Positions 53,488 through 63,096 of a DNA stretch of 64,000 bases are shown here, piece by piece; within the stretch, counting starts at the first letter, position 1; every line of letters starts with the position of its first letter. The translations under genes were made by a program, and so were the position numbers. The DNA lies in the NCBI RefSeq assembly GCF_010692325.1, contig NZ_JAAHHW010000021.1:1-64000 (forward strand). Direction: 5' to 3'. The stretch is from Moorena sp. SIO3I8. GTDB lineage: Bacteria; Cyanobacteriota; Cyanobacteriia; Cyanobacteriales; Coleofasciculaceae. The notes beneath the pieces are model-generated. The model saw only the letters and a program-made list of their open reading frames with translations. It ran no database searches and was not told the DNA's origin.

Positions 53488-54717
53488 ATGAAAAGACGCA
53501 AATTATTACAACAAGCTAGCCTTCTAACTGCTGGGGGACTTATCTCTATGGGAAGTTGGGTAGCTAGAGGATTAGCAAATACGGCAAATACTAATCACCG
53601 TAAGCGATTGATTGTTATTTTTCTGCGGGGTGGCATAGATGGATTGAATGTAGTTGTGCCATACCAAGATGCTGATTACTACCAAGCGCGACCGAGAATT
53701 GCCATTCCTCGCACCGGCGAAAAAGGGGGAGTCTTGGATTTAGATGGTTACTTTGGCTTACATCCAGCTTTAGCTGATCTCATGCCTCTTTGGAAACAGA
53801 AAAGTTTAGCCTTTGTTCACGCCAGTGGTTCACCAGACTCCAATCGCTCCCATTTCGATGCTCAGGATTACATGGAAAGTGGCACCCCAGGCATTAAGAG
53901 TACAGATGATGGCTGGATGAATCGACTATTAGGGACGATTCCCAAGGAAATACCAACTCAAGCCGTGAATATGGGCACCACAACCCCACGGATTCTATCG
54001 GGTCAGATGCCAGTGGCTAATTTACCGATGGGGAGAAATTATAATCACAAGCTGCCTGTAGACCGTCCCCAAATTGATGCTGCTTTTGATCAACTCTATC
54101 GTGGTAATAATGCTATTAATCGGGCTTATCAGGAAGGAAGTGAGGCACGGAAGATACTGCTGGCTGAGCTAAAGGAAGAAATGATGGCAGCTAACCGGGG
54201 AGCACCACCTTCCTCTAAATTTGTTGGTGATAGCCGCAAATTAGCCAAGCTGATGGTGGGGGATGCTAAGACCCAACTGGCATTTTTGGCCTTAGGTGGC
54301 TGGGATACCCATGTTAACCAGGGCGGTAGTCAAGGACAGCTGGCTCGAAAACTTAAGCCTATTGGACAAGGGTTGGCTACTCTAGTCAAAGCCTTAGAAC
54401 CGATTTATGCCGATACTGTGATTGTGGTCATGTCAGAATTTGGTCGTACCCTGGCAGAGAATGGTAACAAGGGTACTGACCATGGACACGGGAATGTGAT
54501 GTGGATCTTGGGTGGAGGCGTTCGCGGTGGTAAGGTCTATGGAGAGTGGCCCGGTTTGGCGGAATCCCAGTTGTATGAAAAACGGGACTTAGCCGTAACT
54601 ACGGATTTTCGTGAGGTGCTGATGCCTGTGCTCAGGGAACATATGGAGATTGGAGACTCGAATTTAGCCCAAATCTTTCCTGGTTTTAGGTCTAATCAGA
54701 GTTTGGGGCTTTTGTAG
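53488..54717 (+). CDS. DUF1501 protein (Tat-exported)
   Basis: A 409-residue DUF1501 protein of the alkaline phosphatase/sulfatase-like fold. A twin-arginine signal (MKRRKLLQQASLLTAGGLIS) opens it, so it should be exported folded. The family motifs are FLRGGIDGLNVVVPYQD, HASGSPDSNRSHFDAQDYME, LALGGWDTHVNQGGSQG and VVMSEFGRTLAENGNKGTDHGHGNVMWILGGGV. It is downstream of the DUF1800 gene on the same strand; the pair is common and thought to work jointly, substrate unknown. The last residues end in FRSNQSLGLL, as usual. Confidence 0.9.
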   Translation: MKRRKLLQQASLLTAGGLISMGSWVARGLANTANTNHRKRLIVIFLRGGIDGLNVVVPYQDADYYQARPRIAIPRTGEKGGVLDLDGYFGLHPALADLMPLWKQKSLAFVHASGSPDSNRSHFDAQDYMESGTPGIKSTDDGWMNRLLGTIPKEIPTQAVNMGTTTPRILSGQMPVANLPMGRNYNHKLPVDRPQIDAAFDQLYRGNNAINRAYQEGSEARKILLAELKEEMMAANRGAPPSSKFVGDSRKLAKLMVGDAKTQLAFLALGGWDTHVNQGGSQGQLARKLKPIGQGLATLVKALEPIYADTVIVVMSEFGRTLAENGNKGTDHGHGNVMWILGGGVRGGKVYGEWPGLAESQLYEKRDLAVTTDFREVLMPVLREHMEIGDSNLAQIFPGFRSNQSLGLL

Positions 54718-54795
54718 GGAAACAGAAGTGTCCGAGGAGGGGAGTGCGATCACGTTTGGCCTTTTGGCCAAACGCGATCGCATTTTCTCGACCAT

Positions 54796-55056
54796 GAGGT
54801 TCAGAGGTTCGTTCACGAGGCTCAGAGGTTCGTTCACGAGGCTCAGAGGTTCGTTCACGAGGCTCAGAGGTTCGTTCACGAGGCTCAGAGGTTCGTCCAC
54901 GAGGCTCAGAGGTTCGTCCACGAGGCTCAGAGGTTCGTCCACGAGGCTCAGAGGTTCGTTCACGAGGCTCAGAGGTTCGTCCACGAGGCTCAGAGGTTCG
55001 TCCACGAGGCTCAGAGGTTCGTCCACGAGGTTCAGAGGTTCGTCCACGAGGCTCAG
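54796..55056 (+). repeat. 21-bp minisatellite, about 12 units
   Basis: Twelve copies of CAGAGGTTCGT(T/C)CACGAGGCT in tandem. Units 1-4 and 8 carry T and the others C at one site; unit 11 ends GGTT. A 21-bp unit is divisible by three, so both strands stay open and give seven-residue repeats (RGSFTRL or EPLSLVD), with no start site. Confidence 0.9.
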
Positions 55057-55167
55057 AGGTTTATGCGATCGCTTTTTAGGATTAATCACACTGGTACCAG
55101 TGCGTTCGCGAAGCGTGACCATTCGCGTAGCGTGGTCTTTTGGCCAAGGTCAATCGCGTTTTAGTTG

Positions 55168-55265
55168 ATGCCGATACTTTTTAGCTACCAAAATCTACTT
55201 TGCAGATTTTAGCCCACTAATGCAAGCTGCTCTCGCAGCCAGGGGGTATCTCCCAAGGCTAAACC
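55168..55265 (-). pseudogene. IS607 tnpB 3' end remnant
   Basis: On the minus strand the sequence reads LALGDTPWLREQLALVG followed by stop TAA, near-identical to the usual C-terminus of cyanobacterial IS607 TnpB. Then comes TAGATTTTGGTAGCTAAAAA and GTATCGG, matching the right end of the element at 47.8 kb (TTGGTAGCTAAAAAGTATCGG region). The upstream part of tnpB is gone. So an older IS607 copy was here. Confidence 0.7.
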
Positions 55266-55450
55266 CAGACAAAGCCCGGCTTAGCGCATAAATGAAACTC
55301 CACTCTGGACAATTAACGTAACTACCAAAACCTTGGTTATCGGCTTTAATTTAAGTTACAAAGTATCTTTAATGGAATTAAATCTATGCTTAAAGTCTAA
55401 CTCATCTTTGTAGATATTGCAATGTTTTTGTAGAAAATAACCAACAGCAG

Positions 55451-58400
55451 CTAGCCTTCACAAAGAGTGCGATCGCTTTTACTTACATTCGGGTTATTCT
55501 TCAGATAATCCCCAGCCCAATCGCAACCACGTCGCAGTAGCTCATCTAGATTATTTAGAGCTAGATCGATATTATTGATATTCCATAACATTACAGTTTT
55601 ATTATCACTAGCAGAAGCAAGGTACTTGCCATCCGGGCTGAAGCTAACACTATTGATCCCAGCACCACTATTCTGGAGGGTTTGGAGTAGTTGACCGTCT
55701 GTAGACCAGAGTTTCACGGTTCCGTCACTACTACCACTGGCAAGTGTGATACCGTCGGGTTTGAAACTGACGCTATTGACTTCCCCGCTATGTCCTTGAA
55801 GGGTAAGGATTTGTGCTCCTGTCTCTACATCCCAGAGTTTTAGGGTTCCCTCTTTACCAGCAGTAGCAAGAGTTTTTCCGTCAGGGCTGAAACTGACGCT
55901 ATCGACCCAGTTATCATGTCCTAAAAGGGTGCGGATTTCCACTCCTGTCTGCACATCCCAGAATTTTACGGTTCCATCTCTACCAGCAGTAGCAAGAGTT
56001 TTTCCGTCAGGGCTGAAACTGACGCTGTAAACATCACCTTTATGGGCATAAATAGTTGTGATTAGTTTACCGTCGAGACTCCATAGTCTTATCGTTCCGT
56101 CTAAACTAGCACTGGCAAGGAATTTGCCATTTGGGCTAAAACTTACACTATTTACCCAGTCCTCATGTCCTTTGAAAATGGCTATTGGTTCACCACTTAA
56201 TTTCCAAAGTCGAACATCTCCACCGAAACCAGCACTAGCAAGGGTTTGACCATCAGGGCTGAAACTAACACTTATGACTGCACCTTTATGTCCTTTTAAG
56301 GTACTGACTAGTGCACCGTCTCGTTTCCATACTTTAACAGTTCCATCGAAGCTAGCACTGGCAATTAAGTTACCATCGGAACTAAAGCTGACTCTATCAA
56401 CCGCAGCCTGATGCCCAAATAGGGTTTGGGTTTCGAGATCATAGCCCTCAACGCTCCAGAGTCTGACAGTAAAGTCTCTACTGCCGGTGGCTAAAATTTT
56501 GCCATCGGGACTAAAGCTCATACTTATAATCCTTCTCTTATGACCCCGCAAGATTTGGAGTTCCTGACCTTGCCGACTCCAGAGCTTAACAATTCCATCT
56601 AAACTGCCAGTGGCAATTGTCTTACCATCAGGACTGAAGCTAACGGTGCTGATTGTGGCACCAGAACTCTGGAGAGTAAGAATTTTCTTTCCTTGAAGAT
56701 TCCAAAGTCTAACAGCTCCATCCAGACTAGCAGTGGCAAGGGTCTGACCATCAGGGCTAAAACTGATACTTGTGACTCCAGCTTTCTGTGCTGGAAAAGG
56801 TTGCCCAATTGGGTTGCCTTTTCTGTTCCACAATCTTACTATTCCGTTGCGACTACCACTGGCAATCACCTTACCATCAGGACTGAAACTGAGACTCGTA
56901 ATATCAGTGTTCTGTATTGGAAAGGGTTGCCCAATTGGGTTGCCTTGTTTGTCCCACAATCTTACTATTCCGTCACTACTACTAATGACAATAAGCTCAC
57001 CGTCAGGGCTGAAACCGATACTTGTAACCCCAGCTTCATCTCCCTCGAAGGTTTTGAGTAATTTACCGTCTCTATGCCAGAGTTTAACTGTGCCATCAGC
57101 ACTGCCAGTGGCAAGGATTCTACCATCAGGACTAAAACTTACGCTATTGACTATATCTGTATGTCCCTGGAGGGTATTTAGTAGTTTACCATCTCTATTC
57201 CAGAGTTTGACGGTGCCATCAGCACTGCCAGTGGCAAGGATTTCACCATCAGAACTAAAAGTGAGGCTATTAACCCAACTGTCATAACCTTCTAAACGAT
57301 TGCGCTCTCTGACTCCATAAAGGGCTTGCTGTAATGCAGCTAAAGTCTGAGTGCGGGTATCGGTTCCTACTCCAATTGCTGATTTAAGTTGTTTTCCTGC
57401 TCTTAAAGCTGCTATTAGAGGATCAAGTGACTCCCTATTTACACTATAAAGAACTTCTGAGGATTTAGTAAGGGTAATAATTTGATTCTTTTTGGCTATT
57501 CTCAATGTCAAGGAGGCTAAGACTGATAGAGAAATTATTGCTGTAGTTAAGCCAACGAGTGCCCTTCTATATATCTGATTCCGCTTGAATTCGATAAGTT
57601 TTCGCTGTTCTCTCTCCTGTTCCAACTCAGTACGTAATTCAGCAGATTCAGCAATTTGTTGTCGTCTGCGAATAAAAGTAACGAGATAGTCATGTTCCAA
57701 TTGATAGCGATTACTCGGATGTTCTGGCACACGTAAAACTAATCCCGATTTAACTAAAATATTTAATATTAAATCTAGGTTTTCTGTCTCATTTATCCCT
57801 TCCAATATATTGGAGTATAATTCTGCTTTAGTCTTGAGTATTCGATTGTTATTTTCATCTGTTAGACAGTATAAAAATAGTTCTGCATTACGTTCATTTT
57901 CTTTACCACAGTCTTTAATAACTCCATTTAAAAATTCTTCCAATAGCTTTTCTTTATAACCGATTTTTTGATATTCAACCAGTTTAGTTATTTTATCTTC
58001 TTGCAATTGTGATCCTACAATCTGCAACTCAATGGGACGAACTTCCCCTAGCTCTCCTGCTAAATCTTTGACTAACTCATTAATTAAATCTTTATCTAAA
58101 TAATACTGATTATTTTTAGATAACTTTTCAAAAATAATACGAGCTTCTTGAGGATGAAAATTACCTAAATAGTAACGATTATTTCGATCGTCAATCGCTT
58201 CTATTTTAGTTAGCCTCTCTAAGAGTAACAAAAAGTGCCAAGAATCTTCTCTTTGCGAGAAGACTATATGAAGATAAGGTATTTGATCTATACATGTTTT
58301 TATGAAATTTGCAAAAGTCTGTCTTTCAATTCGATTTGAAAAGCGTAAAAAGAACTCTTCAACCTGATCAAAAATTAAAACTGTTAACAAATTTATGTTA

Positions 58401-60214
58401 TAATTTTCTTGTAACTCTTCCAAAATACTGTTGACTGATTCGGAATTAATAGATGCACTAAAGCCTCTTGTATGTAGAGCCTCTGCCAATAATTTGCCCA
58501 ACTCTCTGACCCAGTCAGTATAGACTCCCATGACAATTGGCAATACATCTCGCTGACCAATAGCTCGCTGCTTGAGAACTGGAACTAATCCTGCATAGAT
58601 TAAAGAACTTTTTCCTACCCCAGATGGACCATAAAGGACGGTTAATTTATGATTAGGTTTGCCAATTTTTTCAAGCAAATTATTGATATCGCGTTGTCTG
58701 CCAGAAGCGATGATTTCGTCTGCAACCATTTCAGTCTGCTCAAAGGCTGGAAGTTGAGAATTTGCTCTCCTTCGTTTTGGCTCTAATCTCCCTGTACCTA
58801 TAAAGGCTCGCAAGCCAAACTGTTGCTCAATGGATATTCGTTTTTGTTTAACTCTAAAAGCAGTTAAATAGTCACCCTGTTTAAAGTATGCTTCTCGCAA
58901 GCTTGCCAAAATCATAATATAAAGCTCTGGAGCATAATGGGCTTGAGTTTCTGCTTTAGATCTCTGGAGATACTTGATACTCTCTTGATAGTTACCAAGA
59001 CCATTTTCTGCTATTGCTAATAATAATAAATACCAAGCTTTATCAACAGATGACATCCCATCTAATTTGGCTTTATGTTCCGATGAAGTGACTGTTGATT
59101 CAGCTGACAAACTAGTTGGCAGGATGGAGAGTGCTTGCTCTGCTAATCCCTTAGCTTCAGTCCAAGCTGATTTGGCTAAAGCTACCTCCGCCAGAAAACC
59201 ATAATCTTTAGCTAACTCAATTGAATTACCCTTGGCTCTATGGAGTCTTAGAGACCTTTGGGCTAAGGTTTCCAAGTCTTCCCATCGTTGTAAGCGTTGC
59301 AAGACTCTGGCAAATTGAGTAATCAATCGGTTAGCTAAATCCTGATCAGATATCTGAGCTAAACTATCAATACATTGTTCAACTAAATTTTTTCCTGCAG
59401 TTGTTCCATCATAAGGACATAAACCGATATGAAATAAAACCATCCCTTGCCAATCGATGCGGGTTAGTCTTTGCCATATCTCTAAGCTTTTATGAAAGTA
59501 AATTAAGGATTCTTTAAACTGTTGTTTAGCATAGTAATTGCGACCTACCATCAAGTAAAAACTAGCTTCTAACTCTGGCTCTATATCCTGGTTATGATGG
59601 TGTAAATCTTGCCAAGCTGACTCAAATTCTGATAGATCATCTATCCCCCGATTCAGATCATACAAAAATTTGTCAGGATCAGAGTCTGGAAAGGTAGCCA
59701 AGATCTCCTTAGCTTTTTGAGAGAGAGTATAGATTAATTCATAAGATAAGGAATCAGGAGGGGTTTGAAACTCCCTAGTTGTGCCCCAACTCTCGAAATC
59801 AGGAGCAACCCGAACCAATTTGGTTTGAACCTGATCATTAATCCACAGCACTAGGGGGAAATGGAAATTTTTCCGAAACTCTTCCCGCACTTGGTTAGTA
59901 GCAGCCAGCAAGCTATCAATATCATCAACAGCCTCTAAGCCAAAGACCATCACAGCCCCTGGGTGCTGATCTCCTAAATCCTGCCGAATCTTGCGATAAA
60001 GTTTGCTATCAGACTTTTTCAGCACAACCTCGCGGATTTGAACAGGACAAGTTTCTAGCAGCCGCTCAGTCATTTGCTGCTGTACATAGGTATAGTTACA
60101 GTGTGCAAAAATCAGTGAAAATTGCCCCTGAGAAGCTTCAATTGCCCAAGCCAATCTTTGCAACGCACGCTCGTTGTAGGCAGCAACATCTTTGGTTTTA
60201 TCGGAGGCACTCAT
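55451..60214 (-). CDS. TPR/P-loop NTPase/WD40 giant protein
   Basis: A 1587-residue protein. Residues 1-190 form a cyanobacterial N-terminal domain (LAWAIEASQGQFSLIFAHCNY ... FPLVLWINDQVQTKLVRVAPDF). TPR-like helices (about residues 205-460) follow. The STAND NTPase has LYGPSGVGKSSLIYAGLVPVL (about residue 530) and LLTVLIFDQVEEFFLRF (Walker B). A transmembrane helix lies near residue 895. Fourteen WD40 repeats (about residues 975-1550) and the tail RRGCDWAGDYLKNNPNVSKSDRTLCEG end it. Its start overlaps the stop of the ATPase upstream (60211-60214), so they are translationally coupled. Confidence 0.88.
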   Translation of the reverse strand: MSASDKTKDVAAYNERALQRLAWAIEASQGQFSLIFAHCNYTYVQQQMTERLLETCPVQIREVVLKKSDSKLYRKIRQDLGDQHPGAVMVFGLEAVDDIDSLLAATNQVREEFRKNFHFPLVLWINDQVQTKLVRVAPDFESWGTTREFQTPPDSLSYELIYTLSQKAKEILATFPDSDPDKFLYDLNRGIDDLSEFESAWQDLHHHNQDIEPELEASFYLMVGRNYYAKQQFKESLIYFHKSLEIWQRLTRIDWQGMVLFHIGLCPYDGTTAGKNLVEQCIDSLAQISDQDLANRLITQFARVLQRLQRWEDLETLAQRSLRLHRAKGNSIELAKDYGFLAEVALAKSAWTEAKGLAEQALSILPTSLSAESTVTSSEHKAKLDGMSSVDKAWYLLLLAIAENGLGNYQESIKYLQRSKAETQAHYAPELYIMILASLREAYFKQGDYLTAFRVKQKRISIEQQFGLRAFIGTGRLEPKRRRANSQLPAFEQTEMVADEIIASGRQRDINNLLEKIGKPNHKLTVLYGPSGVGKSSLIYAGLVPVLKQRAIGQRDVLPIVMGVYTDWVRELGKLLAEALHTRGFSASINSESVNSILEELQENYNINLLTVLIFDQVEEFFLRFSNRIERQTFANFIKTCIDQIPYLHIVFSQREDSWHFLLLLERLTKIEAIDDRNNRYYLGNFHPQEARIIFEKLSKNNQYYLDKDLINELVKDLAGELGEVRPIELQIVGSQLQEDKITKLVEYQKIGYKEKLLEEFLNGVIKDCGKENERNAELFLYCLTDENNNRILKTKAELYSNILEGINETENLDLILNILVKSGLVLRVPEHPSNRYQLEHDYLVTFIRRRQQIAESAELRTELEQEREQRKLIEFKRNQIYRRALVGLTTAIISLSVLASLTLRIAKKNQIITLTKSSEVLYSVNRESLDPLIAALRAGKQLKSAIGVGTDTRTQTLAALQQALYGVRERNRLEGYDSWVNSLTFSSDGEILATGSADGTVKLWNRDGKLLNTLQGHTDIVNSVSFSPDGRILATGSADGTVKLWHRDGKLLKTFEGDEAGVTSIGFSPDGELIVISSSDGIVRLWDKQGNPIGQPFPIQNTDITSLSFSPDGKVIASGSRNGIVRLWNRKGNPIGQPFPAQKAGVTSISFSPDGQTLATASLDGAVRLWNLQGKKILTLQSSGATISTVSFSPDGKTIATGSLDGIVKLWSRQGQELQILRGHKRRIISMSFSPDGKILATGSRDFTVRLWSVEGYDLETQTLFGHQAAVDRVSFSSDGNLIASASFDGTVKVWKRDGALVSTLKGHKGAVISVSFSPDGQTLASAGFGGDVRLWKLSGEPIAIFKGHEDWVNSVSFSPNGKFLASASLDGTIRLWSLDGKLITTIYAHKGDVYSVSFSPDGKTLATAGRDGTVKFWDVQTGVEIRTLLGHDNWVDSVSFSPDGKTLATAGKEGTLKLWDVETGAQILTLQGHSGEVNSVSFKPDGITLASGSSDGTVKLWSTDGQLLQTLQNSGAGINSVSFSPDGKYLASASDNKTVMLWNINNIDLALNNLDELLRRGCDWAGDYLKNNPNVSKSDRTLCEG

Positions 60215-61512
60215 AGCTGTAGTTCCTTAGCTTCTGCCAAAATCGGATTAACATCAAACCAAGGTTCTTCTTGATCATAATACTCATAAACAAAGCGACT
60301 GCGGATTAAGATTTGATATCCATCATCTCCAGTCACTTTCTTATCCTTAGCTACTTTACGCAGTAAATCCCATTCATCATCAGTGATCGCTAACACAAGT
60401 TTATGATGCTGAGCCTTAATCATACGTTCTAGACCATTACGGGAAAGGGGTAGTTTTCCTTCCTCCATGATCCAATCATTGAGAAACCGAAGCAAATTCC
60501 GCACATGACCGCCACTAGCACTACATAAACGGTCTAAGGTTTCAGCACTGTCAAAAATTGCTGTAATTTTAGTCAGACGCTGGTTTGGCTGTAAATCTGG
60601 GAATGCTCTTGCCAGCACCATCTGTCGCAGCAGTGCCATTCCTTGTTCATGTTTACTACCGTCCCGTAAATGCACAGGTACCATTGGCAGGACTTTGGGG
60701 TCGGTCATAAACCGTTCAGTCACCATCCCAAAGTCATTGGAAAACCGCAGTGACAGTGGAATAGTGTAAACCACGTGACAGTGCAGTCCCCCCAACTGTG
60801 ATCCTCGATCCGCAAACAAATATTCTGGCTGAAGACGACCAAAGGGCTTTTGAATAGAATCCACCCGGTCAAGGTTATCAACAATAACTACTAGTCCCTT
60901 TTTCCCGGTCTGTTTCAATTTCTTGATAGCAGGCTCCAGCACCTCTTGATTAATGGCTTCAATAAGTCCATTGGTTCGAGGCTCTAGATATCCTCTCAAC
61001 TTATCCCGCTGCTTAGGGCTAGCTTTCGCTTGACTGGTAATGGTGGCAATCCCTACAGAGAATTCTACCTCCGATAGCTCCATCGGTGTTTTTAAGATAT
61101 CTTTGACTTCACCAAATAACCTCTGGAAGTACCCTGGTTGAAGGCTAATGCCAGCACTTTCCAGACTTTCACTGACTCGACGAGCGATCGCCAGTAAAAT
61201 ATCGCTGATATCAACATCACTCATTTCCAAGTCTTGATCAGACTCGAAGTAAACCACATGAAATCCTGACAGTTCTAAATCCACCTTTAACCTGAGCAAC
61301 TCCGTAGACTTGCCGCAGCCAATATGCCCAGTAAACAGTTCACAGGTAGGTTGATTAGGTGAAAAGATAGCAATCTTTTTTCTAAGTTTTTCAATAATCT
61401 GACCGCCGCGTACTGAAGATAAATCAATGTAATACTTGCGATCCTCCTCATTGTCCACCGCTAAGGTTTTACTGGGGTTGGTCGCTCGGTAAAACGTTTG
61501 TAAATCGGTCAT
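60211..61512 (-). CDS. AAA-type P-loop ATPase, coupled to WD40 NTPase
   Basis: A 433-residue P-loop ATPase. Walker A is FTGHIGCGKSTELLRLK (about residues 62-78) and Walker B is GLVVIVDNLDRVDS. The N-terminus MTDLQTFYRATNPSKTLAVDNEEDRKYYIDLSSVRGG is conserved in related cyanobacterial ATPases, so the ATG at 61512 is preferred over a GTG at 61602. The end LLRFLNDWIMEEGKLPLSRNGLERMI suggests an ORC/KAP-like fold. It overlaps by four bases the next gene, a TPR-NTPase-WD40 protein. The pair may be a two-component sensing or defence unit; this is inference. Confidence 0.85.
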   Translation of the reverse strand: MTDLQTFYRATNPSKTLAVDNEEDRKYYIDLSSVRGGQIIEKLRKKIAIFSPNQPTCELFTGHIGCGKSTELLRLKVDLELSGFHVVYFESDQDLEMSDVDISDILLAIARRVSESLESAGISLQPGYFQRLFGEVKDILKTPMELSEVEFSVGIATITSQAKASPKQRDKLRGYLEPRTNGLIEAINQEVLEPAIKKLKQTGKKGLVVIVDNLDRVDSIQKPFGRLQPEYLFADRGSQLGGLHCHVVYTIPLSLRFSNDFGMVTERFMTDPKVLPMVPVHLRDGSKHEQGMALLRQMVLARAFPDLQPNQRLTKITAIFDSAETLDRLCSASGGHVRNLLRFLNDWIMEEGKLPLSRNGLERMIKAQHHKLVLAITDDEWDLLRKVAKDKKVTGDDGYQILIRSRFVYEYYDQEEPWFDVNPILAEAKELQL

Positions 61513-61966
61513 CTTACTTTTATATTGGTAGAGTTTTTTCCCTATTCTGTACCAAGCTGCGGTTGGAACATGGAACGGTTCATCCGAGCTGGCATTCTGC
61601 ACCCACTCTATTTTATCTCATTTTCGGTTGAACACTTATAAATAGTAGGGAACAGGGAATAGGGAATAGGGAACAGGGAATAGGTAAGAGTAGGAAAGAA
61701 ATCCGATAAATTTTTGGGGTGATGCGAAATAAGTATTGATTTTTATGGTCAGTTTTTAAAAACTTATTACAGTTTTTTGCTGTATTTTTTTGGAATCACA
61801 AATTCCTAATTATCGGTTATAATAATTATGAGTTAAAGATAATTTTCTCCTACTCCCTACTCCCTACTCCCTACTCCCTACTCCCTACTCCCTACTCCCT
61901 ACTCCCTACTCCCTACTCCCTATTCCCTATTCCCTACTCCCTTTCCGATAGTCTTTAAAGTGTTCC
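61513..61966. repeat. Intergenic with two heptamer arrays
   Basis: No gene is seen. GGGAACA/GGGAATA heptamers lie at 61646-61683, and CTCCCTA/CCCTATT heptamers at 61850-61942, between divergent genes. AT-rich DNA lies between. Confidence 0.75.
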
Positions 61967-62992
61967 ATGACCAGAAACGTCCATGACCAATTTGCCAAAC
62001 AATGTCTTAAAGAACTCCTCGACCCCCTGGGGAAAGTGGAAACAAGCTGGAAAGTGCCTGGGGAAGTTCAAGAAATTGATGTTTACTTTTTGCCATCCCA
62101 GCCACTAACCACCAATGGACAAAGCCTAGGATTACTCGGACAACTGGCCACAACCCCTGCTATTTTTGAACCCTTCCGCAACCCAGTCAGTAAATTTGAA
62201 GTGCTCACTTGTATCGGTAAACTGATTCAGGTTCATGGTCAAGTTTTCCGTCAGGCTAAGCGAACTAATGCCCAAGTTAGGGTGATAGAACTGCCTCGTT
62301 TATGGATTCTCTCCCCAACCGCTTCCGAAGAGTTTTTAGAAAGCTTCAATTTCCAAGCAGATCTAGTTAATTATCCCAGGGGGATGTACTTTCTGGGTAA
62401 ATCCTTGTATACGGCAATTGTGGCGATTCACCAACTGCCAGTTACCTCAGAAACCTTATGGTTGAGAATTCTTGGTAGAGGTAGAGTGCAACAGCAAGCA
62501 ATTGAGGAGTTGAAATCCCTACCGAACGGGAGTCAGCACAAAGACAATATCCTAGAATTAGTATATGACATGCTGGCGATATTAGACGCACGTATCAAAC
62601 AAAATCAAAACCTTGAGGAAGATGACCGGGAGTTAATCATGCAATTATCTCAGATATATCAACAACGACTGGAATTGGCTACCGAGCTTGGCAGACAAGA
62701 GGGAATAGTGCAAGGTAAACAAGAAGGACTAGTCGAGGGCAAACAAGAAGGACTAGTCGAGGGCAAACAAGAAGGACTAGTCGAGGGCAAACAAGAAGGA
62801 CTAGTCCAAGGCAAGCAAAACGAACGTCGTAGTATGGTCACTTACTTATTGCGTAGCCGTTTTGGTGAACTAGACCAGGAACTGCTGGGAATCATTGAGC
62901 CATTGATGGCACTCTCTCCAGAAGAATTTATCCCCCTACTCTTACAATTGTCTCGACTAGAATTATTGACTCGATTTGGAGAGCGAAATTAG
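61967..62992 (+). CDS. Uncharacterised protein with EGLVEGKQ repeats, copy 1
   Basis: A 341-residue protein. The N-terminal part (EIDVYFLP and VEVL-like residues) resembles the Rpn/PD-(D/E)XK-like families seen in cyanobacteria, though catalytic residues are not certain. Residues about 240-287 are octapeptide repeats (GKQEGLVE) in 24-bp tandem units, about five of them. The C-terminal NERRSMVTYLLRSRFGELDQELLGIIEPLMALSPEEF resembles the DUF4351-like end of these proteins. The ATG at 61967 directly follows a heptamer array. A second copy starts at 63097. Confidence 0.75.
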   Translation: MTRNVHDQFAKQCLKELLDPLGKVETSWKVPGEVQEIDVYFLPSQPLTTNGQSLGLLGQLATTPAIFEPFRNPVSKFEVLTCIGKLIQVHGQVFRQAKRTNAQVRVIELPRLWILSPTASEEFLESFNFQADLVNYPRGMYFLGKSLYTAIVAIHQLPVTSETLWLRILGRGRVQQQAIEELKSLPNGSQHKDNILELVYDMLAILDARIKQNQNLEEDDRELIMQLSQIYQQRLELATELGRQEGIVQGKQEGLVEGKQEGLVEGKQEGLVEGKQEGLVQGKQNERRSMVTYLLRSRFGELDQELLGIIEPLMALSPEEFIPLLLQLSRLELLTRFGERN

Positions 62993-63096
62993 GTGATTAA
63001 TCCCCAATGTCGTGCCGGTTGACTAGCTCGATCATCCGCTTATTACTTAACTCGTAATTAAATACTAATTAAATCAATAGTCCTGAGGGTGTTCCA

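Larger units (their letters stand above)
54718..55450. other. Intergenic: 21-bp minisatellite, SDRs, tnpB remnant
   Basis: No active gene is supported. The 21-bp minisatellite lies at 54796-55056, with a GCGATCGC-rich border on both sides. GGCC-TTTTGGCCAA and CGTAGCGTG blocks lie at about 54758-54770 and 55090-55150. The IS607 tnpB end remnant lies at 55168-55265. The stretch from 55300 to 55450 shows nothing notable. Confidence 0.65.

Noticed and set aside
54664-55122. Reading frames EPLSLVD and RGSFTRL through the 21-bp minisatellite
   Set aside because: Both strands stay open because the unit is 21 bp. No ribosome site, no homology, and one overlaps the end of the DUF1501 gene.
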